DNA from: Phoronis australis
Lineage: Eukaryota > Phoronida > Phoronidae
Direction: 5' to 3'
DNA length: 37,448 bases
Assembly (NCBI GenBank): GCA_002633005.1
Contig: NMRA01000251.1
Location: 539,100 to 576,547 of the forward strand
The position numbers were made by a program, and so were the translations under genes. Below are positions 32,441-37,448 of this stretch, in pieces. The notes beneath the pieces are model-generated. The model was not told the DNA's origin. It worked only from the letters and a program-made list of their open reading frames with translations, and searched no databases. The stretch's first letter is position 1, and each line of letters starts with the position of its first letter.

Positions 32441-33149
32441 TACATGCACACATAATCTCTTCCTCAGTGATACATGCATGCACACACACATACATATCCG
32501 CTTTTCGTCCAAGAAGCAAACTTTTCATTTAGACCACTTATGGGTGTTAGACTAGTTCCTTACTCAGATGTGAATTGATTTTTGGGGTTGCAAACTTGAA
32601 GACTTTACACTTCATTTCTTGAGATCGTGCTTGGCGCATAAAACGCCACTCCGTGACAAGTCAACTTGTAGAGCCTGAAAACTGACTTACGACTTAAGTC
32701 AGAATTTTAGTCTTACGCTCTTCGAAACTATTTCGGAAAAACTATTAAAAGAGCAGTTTCTGAGAACATGTAAATGACTGAAAATTATTCCTAGACTGTG
32801 TCGAGCGCATAAATACTTGGCTAAACTTTTTTCAACAAGTGTGAAGTGGGGGAGAGTAAAATTATATTTCTGTCTTTCAACTTTCAACATTAAACAGACC
32901 CCCAGTATCAAGCAATGACAAACTGTCAGTTCTTTCAAAGTCCAGGGAAATCAATTTGACTAAGACATTTTAGACGGCCTGGATCAAAAGTTGGTCATTG
33001 TGATGGAAGGCGTGCTTATTGACGAAAGTGTGGTATTTGGCCTAGCCAATGGAAAGCCTCGTTACTAGACATGCGCTGTCACACCCAAGATATTCGACTT
33101 ACCAAGTAGTTTGAGGGCATCTCTGGACGATTACAGCTAGTGTAAAGTT
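32441..33149. other. Intergenic or intronic sequence, nothing recognised
   Basis: AT-rich, with chance ORFs only. No RNA gene or exon is supported. Confidence 0.35.
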
Positions 33150-33430
33150 CATTGTCACGCGTGCACCCAGCCTCAGTAAAATGGGGGCTTGGAGTTTTGA
33201 GAATGTGGTCTTTTTTACTAAGATCCTTGGGGTACGTTCAGAGCTATGAATTTTGCATTCACCGAATTTTGGTAGTTTCTGCCTTTTTAAGGGAATTTTG
33301 TCTCGTTTTTTCTACAGTAACTTTTTTCGGAGTTTTTGCTTCTCTGAGCTGACCTTTTTGTCCACTTCGCCAAATGGGGGGTCTCGTTCGAGCCACTCGA
33401 GCCCCACCCCTGGGTTCGCGCATGATTGCA
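33150..33430. mobile_element. CTCGAG-type repeat, inverted copy
   Basis: On the minus strand it reads GCGCGAACCCAGGGGTGGGGCTCGAG, then CATTTGGCGAAGTGGACAAAAAGGTCA, CAGAGAAGCAAAAACTCCG, AACGAGACAAAA and GGCTGGGTGCACGCGTGAC. This parallels 21040-21325 block by block with moderate divergence. It gives good boundaries of about 280 bp for the family and confirms inverted ends. Confidence 0.65.
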
Positions 33431-33572
33431 ATATCTGTTAACTGATTAGCAGCCACGAATTTTTGTCAATCATGAGCATCACTTGTTGATTGAAAAGATG
33501 TCGAAATTTCTGCCGTACTTCACCACCTTCGATATAGGTTAGTTGAACTGTAGCCACGGACAAATTACTCCG

Positions 33573-33620
33573 CAGTTAATTTGCACGGGTTAATTTGCAC
33601 CGTGTGGTCAATTTGCACTC
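33573..33620. repeat. Triplicated AATTTGCAC motif
   Basis: TTAATTTGCAC occurs twice 14 bp apart, followed by TCAATTTGCAC about 20 bp on. A short local tandem of unknown meaning, roughly 550 bp upstream of the Ig-gene ATG. Confidence 0.5.
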
Positions 33621-34151
33621 TCTTGAAGTTAAATTCTTACGGTATGCGACCTTTGGCTGCAGTTTGTTTTGAGGTATGCGTTGCAAGTTTTGCAGGCATA
33701 TTATGTTGGCTTTAGACAATACTGAGCCCCCGATATTTAACATGCTCGAGTTTTTCTGTACCTCGATCATCACTTACGTCACTCACTACTTACCGTATAT
33801 ATGGTTACGAGTCATCGGCAGAATCAGCGCCTGTGGCATAATGAAGCAGAATTAATCTTTTAATTTACCTGGAGCTGGCTAAAACCGTGTTACGCGATGG
33901 AAACATGCTGGAGGCTAGGACTTGGAACCATGGTCAGCTGCATCTCATTCTTATGTTGGAATTATTGCTTCCGAACAAAAAAATCTTGATTTTGCATTTC
34001 TTACAAAATAAGTGTGGAATCACTCGAGCTTTGATGAGGTCGCGCATTATTTACGCATGTCATTATTGTACGCGTTGTCAGGTCACGTGAAGTTCATCAG
34101 ATTTTGTGTTATGCTCAGTCAGACATAGACATTCCAACTGAGGTGAAAACG

Positions 34152-34477
34152 ATGACACTCACACATTGGTCATCTGTTTTGACTCTGATCTACTGCGTAA
34201 CACTTTGCGACTACGTAGTTGGTTTATCTGTTAGTCCTGGTGTCAAGAACGGGGTAAAAATGGCGAGGGTTGGACAGAGCACATCTATCACTTGTAGAGC
34301 AAACGACTCAGAAACCGAACTTCGATGGCAATACCAAAGTTACAGAAACCTCTGGATAAATGTAACGGCACAAAATGCCCTCGGGATAACGCTTCAGGAC
34401 TCTGGTAATATTCCGGGTGGACAACGGCTCATAATGAAATTTCCCAGCTTCAAACGAGAGGCTGTTAGGTCTTACAA
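34152..34477 (+). CDS. Signal peptide + Ig-domain protein, first coding exon
   Basis: The ATG at 34152 opens a frame of 108 codons plus 2 nt, ending at TCTTACAA|GTAAGTG. Residues 7-28 are hydrophobic (SVLTLIYCVTLC, DYVVGLSVS) and fit a signal peptide. The rest forms most of one Ig fold: B-strand SITC with Cys48, C-strand LRWQYQ with Trp59, and the F-strand (A)VRSYK whose Cys should begin the next exon. Sequons NDS (51) and NVT (70) suggest glycosylation. An upstream in-frame extension lacks an ATG. Such an exon begins many cell-adhesion or immune receptors. The acceptor for the next exon was not recognised downstream, so anchoring and domain number are unknown. A 5' UTR exon may exist. Confidence 0.7.
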
Positions 34478-35521
34478 GTAAGTGTTACCAAGGCTTTAAA
34501 TACCGAGACTTGAGCCAAAACATTGTTGGTAAAAATTCGTTCTAACATCCCAGTGAGTCTTTCAATTTGACTGGCGGCGTAACCAATCTGTCAGTACGCC
34601 TGCCAGAAACGTACACAGGGAATAAACACTAGCTTGCTCGGAGATCAACTGCAATCGAAAAATAACTGATAATAGCTTAACGTCTGATTTTGCCAAAATC
34701 GATTCGGAGCACATCGAATTTCCCATAGACCCAATTCACGCGGCGGACATTAAAATCCAGAGAGGCTCACTGCGATAAACAAAGCGGAAATTTACATAGC
34801 GTGAGTTAAATGGCCAGTCTTTGAAGTCCAACCTGAATAATAAATCTTAAAAAATGTGTCAATAATTAACTACAGAGATGTAGAAAAATACAGTTAAAGA
34901 ACAAGTCAATGTACCAACGAAAGGATATAAGTTTTTTTCCGGAAAACCAGGTTCGAAACATGAAAAGTGAACATGACCAAATTGCGGCGATCGTACTGTT
35001 ACGGATTAGGTATCATGCTGAATGCAGGGCTACGTTTCTTCTACTAAATTCTTGATAAAAATGCTTTCTACACGAACCAGGTGGTCTGGTCGTATTGCTG
35101 ACGAGTTGAAGATATATTCATCAGTGGTGGCTCATAGCATTTTGCTGTCATGTGCAATTAGTCACATCTGGTTTAATTTTTTGATCAAGAGTAGGCCTAT
35201 TAGCTTCAAGCATAGCCTAGGTCCTGCTGAGGTAGGCACTACCGGGACTATAACAGTTGATTTGTTATTGATCTGAAATAATACTTGATGTTATTAAATA
35301 TAAATTTTGATTACGATAAAAAACCAGGCTCGCAATTGAAAATAAAAATTATATGACCATCAATTCTGTTTTCTTGGTTTTAATAATTACGTCTATTTCG
35401 TGTGTTATATTTTTCAAATATCAATCTCGACCAAGTTGAATTTTAAAATTAAAACACCTAATTCTTTCGTCCAAAGCATAACCTCGTCTTAGAGCTCTAT
35501 TTCAGTTAACTGGACAGAACA
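34478..35521 (+). other. Probable first intron of the Ig gene
   Basis: Begins with a consensus donor. AT-rich; the 84-codon forward ORF at 35022-35276 lacks Ig features and the needed phase. No exon with a leading F-strand Cys was identified. Confidence 0.4.
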
Positions 35522-36181
35522 CAGTGGCGGATTTAGAGGGGAACCAAGGGGCCCACCCCCCCTAAAATTCTCCCAGATTCCGGCCATTTGGCAGTTCAGG
35601 AGCGCGAATGTCTGACGGGCAAAATCCTGGCCAAAATACTCTACCTTGCCCTCCCCCCAAACTCAAAGTCCTTGATCCCCTGGAACAAGCATAGTTATTA
35701 TGTTTCTTCAGAGGCCTCGTTCATATCCGAGGGTAAAGGTGCCAGTGTGCGGCCTTCTGAGAGGGAACGTTTCGCCGACTGAGTGACGGGTCAGTGAAAA
35801 ATCTACTGACCTCCTAATCACCATCAATAGCACCCCGCTCTATTGCAAGCTCTCATAGCTCTGTCTCAAGTAGCATTTTAGTGGCTGATCTAGGATACCA
35901 TGAGGGGGGGCGACTTCCTCGGAGAAGCGGGCAAAGCGCGAATGTATGCACGCAGGCGGCCCGGAAGTTGCGGGCGCCGAGGATGCCGTATACCTTCTGC
36001 TCAGGAAATCTGTCGTTGGACTATAAAAAAAAGGAACGTGTTTTTCCCCCTCGTCCACTACCTGTCCTAGCTCTAACTCAGTATTTCCTCCCGCTTCACG
36101 TTTTGCTGGTTTATTTTGCTTGCGGCAGTCAAGGGGGGGGGGGGGGGCNGGCGGGCCCCTCCACCCCTAAATCCGCCTATG
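35522..36181. mobile_element. Element(s) with GGCGGATTTAG ends
   Basis: The left end CAGTGGCGGATTTAGAGGGG (35522) is inverted with CCCCTAAATCCGCCTATG (36164-36181). A second left-type end, GTGGCTGATCTAGGATACC-TGAGGGGGGG, occurs at 35881 and could instead be the partner of the same right end, giving a 300-bp element. Next to the ends are G/C homopolymers (CCCCCCC near 35565, G15 near 36135, with an unresolved n at 36149). No transposase is present. Superfamily is not certain; no target duplication was found. Confidence 0.6.
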
Positions 36182-36440
36182 ATTTTGTACTTTTTCAAAT
36201 TGTCACCTCTGTGGTCACAGGTGTTTTGAACCGTTGGAGAGAAATTTTCAATCACTAAGGGAATTTTTAGGCCTCGTGGGGCCGGGAATTTCGCGTGATT
36301 TTTCAATATTTTTGAGAGGGGAATAGGGCCGATATTTGGCCCCAAAATTGAGGGATTGAGGGCCCTGTCATTTTTTTTAAAGAAAAATGCATCGCGCTTC
36401 AACCCATAGTCATGAAAACACAGCCTGGCTGGCCGAAGAT
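36182..36440. other. Repeat-like flank, nothing coding
   Basis: Contains G-rich segments (GTGGGGCCGGGAATTT, GGGGAATAGGGCCGATATTTGGCCCC) typical of transposon interiors. The last includes an inverted GGGCCGATATTTGGCCCC pair. Not identified. Confidence 0.35.
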
Positions 36441-37122
36441 TCTCCGGTCCTCGTTGCTATGGAGGCAACCGAGATGCGACAAATTATGATTCGAAAACAG
36501 TTATAAATTTTACACGGACATATTTTCCTTCGTCGCGGCGAATGGCAAGGACCCAACGCTTCCGAATCCCAACGTCCTTAGGGATTGTAAAACAGACAGT
36601 TGAGTGTCCGTATTTTTTCTAGGTGTTCGAGCAACGCGTAGTACAACTACGCGAATAAGTCATCAGGGCTTACGTAGCAAGCCTCGTTTTGGAACTCGCC
36701 TCCTGTCGGCGTGAATAGGGTCTATAGGAAGCGAGTTGTTATGCGAACTTCAGTTAGATAGTCCCACTACCTGTCGTACGTAGGTGCTGTACAGTCAACT
36801 TGAGGCAGCCCCTCTGTTCCGTCTTTTTAATACGAACGCTCTAAAGCATATCGCTCAATGGGGGTTTGTCGGTCGCAACGGAGCTGGCGAAAGCGTTCCA
36901 CCAAGTCCAATTCTCCCCGCCGCCGTGATTCCACGAAGTACAGCACTACCGTAACGCCATACAAGGGCGTGTGCGTTTACGTTGGGTTGCATCTGACTCC
37001 TTGATAACATTGGAGATATCAATTCGTCGCGTCCTCGGACACTTTAATGCTAGGAAGACGTAGTCGCTAAACTAGCCGACGGTGGAGTCACCCCATGGCC
37101 ACCACGTGGGAAATATAGTAGT
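36441..37122. other. CpG-rich block of unknown nature
   Basis: About 680 bp with near 50% GC and roughly 50 CpG by eye, clearly above the AT-rich, CpG-poorer surroundings. No long ORF, tandem repeat or TIR is visible. The left edge holds GTTGCTATGGAGGCAAC, a palindrome resembling an RFX X-box (GTTGCC-GGCAAC). It lies between two transposon-like ends. It could be an unmethylated CpG island or promoter, foreign DNA, or an unrecognised element. Confidence 0.4.
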
Positions 37123-37127
37123 AGTAC

Positions 37128-37448
37128 AGTGGCGGATCTAGGATATCACAAGGGGGGCCCAACATTTTGTCCGGCTGTAAGCATTTGCGCAAAGTGAACC
37201 ACAATTGTAGATGCGCATTAATTTTTCTGTTTTTACCTCTAAAAATCAAGCATTTTCCTTGATTCCTGAAGTATTATCCAAGAAAAAAAGGCAAAAATAA
37301 CGCAGAACGTCAAACAGGAAAAAATGCAAGTATCACAGATTCGAACTTACTACCTAGCGATTAGATCGCGCTTGCATAATCACTACACCACCACGATTTA
37401 ACTACAAACGTCAAACTAAAAGACCTACTTGTTTATGGTCCACAGCGT
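37128..37448. mobile_element. Left end of another GGCGGATCTAG element (cut by window end)
   Basis: CAGTGGCGGATCTAGGATATCACAAGGGGGGCCC closely matches the starts at 35522 and 35881. The right end is outside the window. A tRNA-like segment lies inside it. Confidence 0.55.
37329..37396 (-). mobile_element. tRNA-like SINE head, minus strand
   Basis: On the minus strand GTGGTGTAGTGATTATGC resembles a tRNA A box with D-arm, and AAGTTCGAATCTGTG resembles the B box and T-arm (GGTTCGANTCC), spaced as in a tRNA. The middle AAGCGCGATCTAATCGCTAGG could form an anticodon-like arm. Imperfect stems argue for a SINE or tRNA pseudogene. Confidence 0.55.

Noticed and set aside
34104-34151. Extension of the Ig protein upstream of 34152
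   Set aside because: It begins at TTG; the ATG at 34152 immediately precedes the hydrophobic signal segment.

Overview
The window is eukaryotic nuclear DNA from a non-vertebrate animal. It is AT-rich and intron- and repeat-dominated, with GT-AG splice sites, abundant minisatellites and CA/GCAC microsatellites, CR1/jockey-like LINE relics, hAT-like foldback elements and tRNA-derived SINE heads. The repeat style and clear signs of very high heterozygosity fit a marine invertebrate, perhaps an amphioxus- or hemichordate-like deuterostome. That assignment is inference; no marker gene settles it. Nothing looks bacterial and there is no CRISPR array.

Four host genes can be supported, each only partly. 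(1) Minus strand, 8757-8921: first coding exon of a protein kinase D (PRKD) orthologue. Its first intron runs left to the window start and holds only repeats. (2) Plus strand, head-to-head with PRKD across about 308 bp: a small stand-alone PH-domain protein of 147 aa, with exon 1 at 9230-9454 (second copy 11340-11564) and a last exon at 13530-13748. (3) Minus strand, 25944-26078: one internal exon of a ZnT/SLC30 zinc transporter (cytoplasmic C-terminal domain). (4) Plus strand, 34152-34477: signal-peptide plus Ig-domain first coding exon of a secreted or membrane protein whose later exons are not visible.

Layout: 1-8756 is PRKD intron 1 (150-bp repeat family, GGAC microsatellite, 46-bp and 21-bp minisatellites). 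8757-13748 is the bidirectional promoter and PH gene, duplicated around a 345-N gap. 13749-17462 is MITE-rich intergenic DNA. 17463-25865 is a 4.2-kb direct repeat with a single n at the junction. 25866-34151 holds the ZnT exon, three LINE relics in both orientations, an AGGTCA array and microsatellites. 34152-37448 holds the Ig exon, elements with GGCGGAT(T/C)TAG ends, a CpG-rich block of unknown nature and a tRNA-like SINE head.

The two large duplications look like alternative haplotypes laid end to end by the assembler, not true paralogy. In the PH locus one copy carries a 92-bp hAT-type MITE with an exact 8-bp target duplication and a probable LTR insertion that the other copy lacks. In the 4.2-kb pair the last 1,128 bp appear identical while the first 3 kb differ by SNPs and indels. 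I found no convincing new multi-gene system. The most distinctive biology is a foldback hAT-like family caught at three stages: a 709-bp near-complete hairpin, an interrupted copy, and a 92-bp perfect palindrome.
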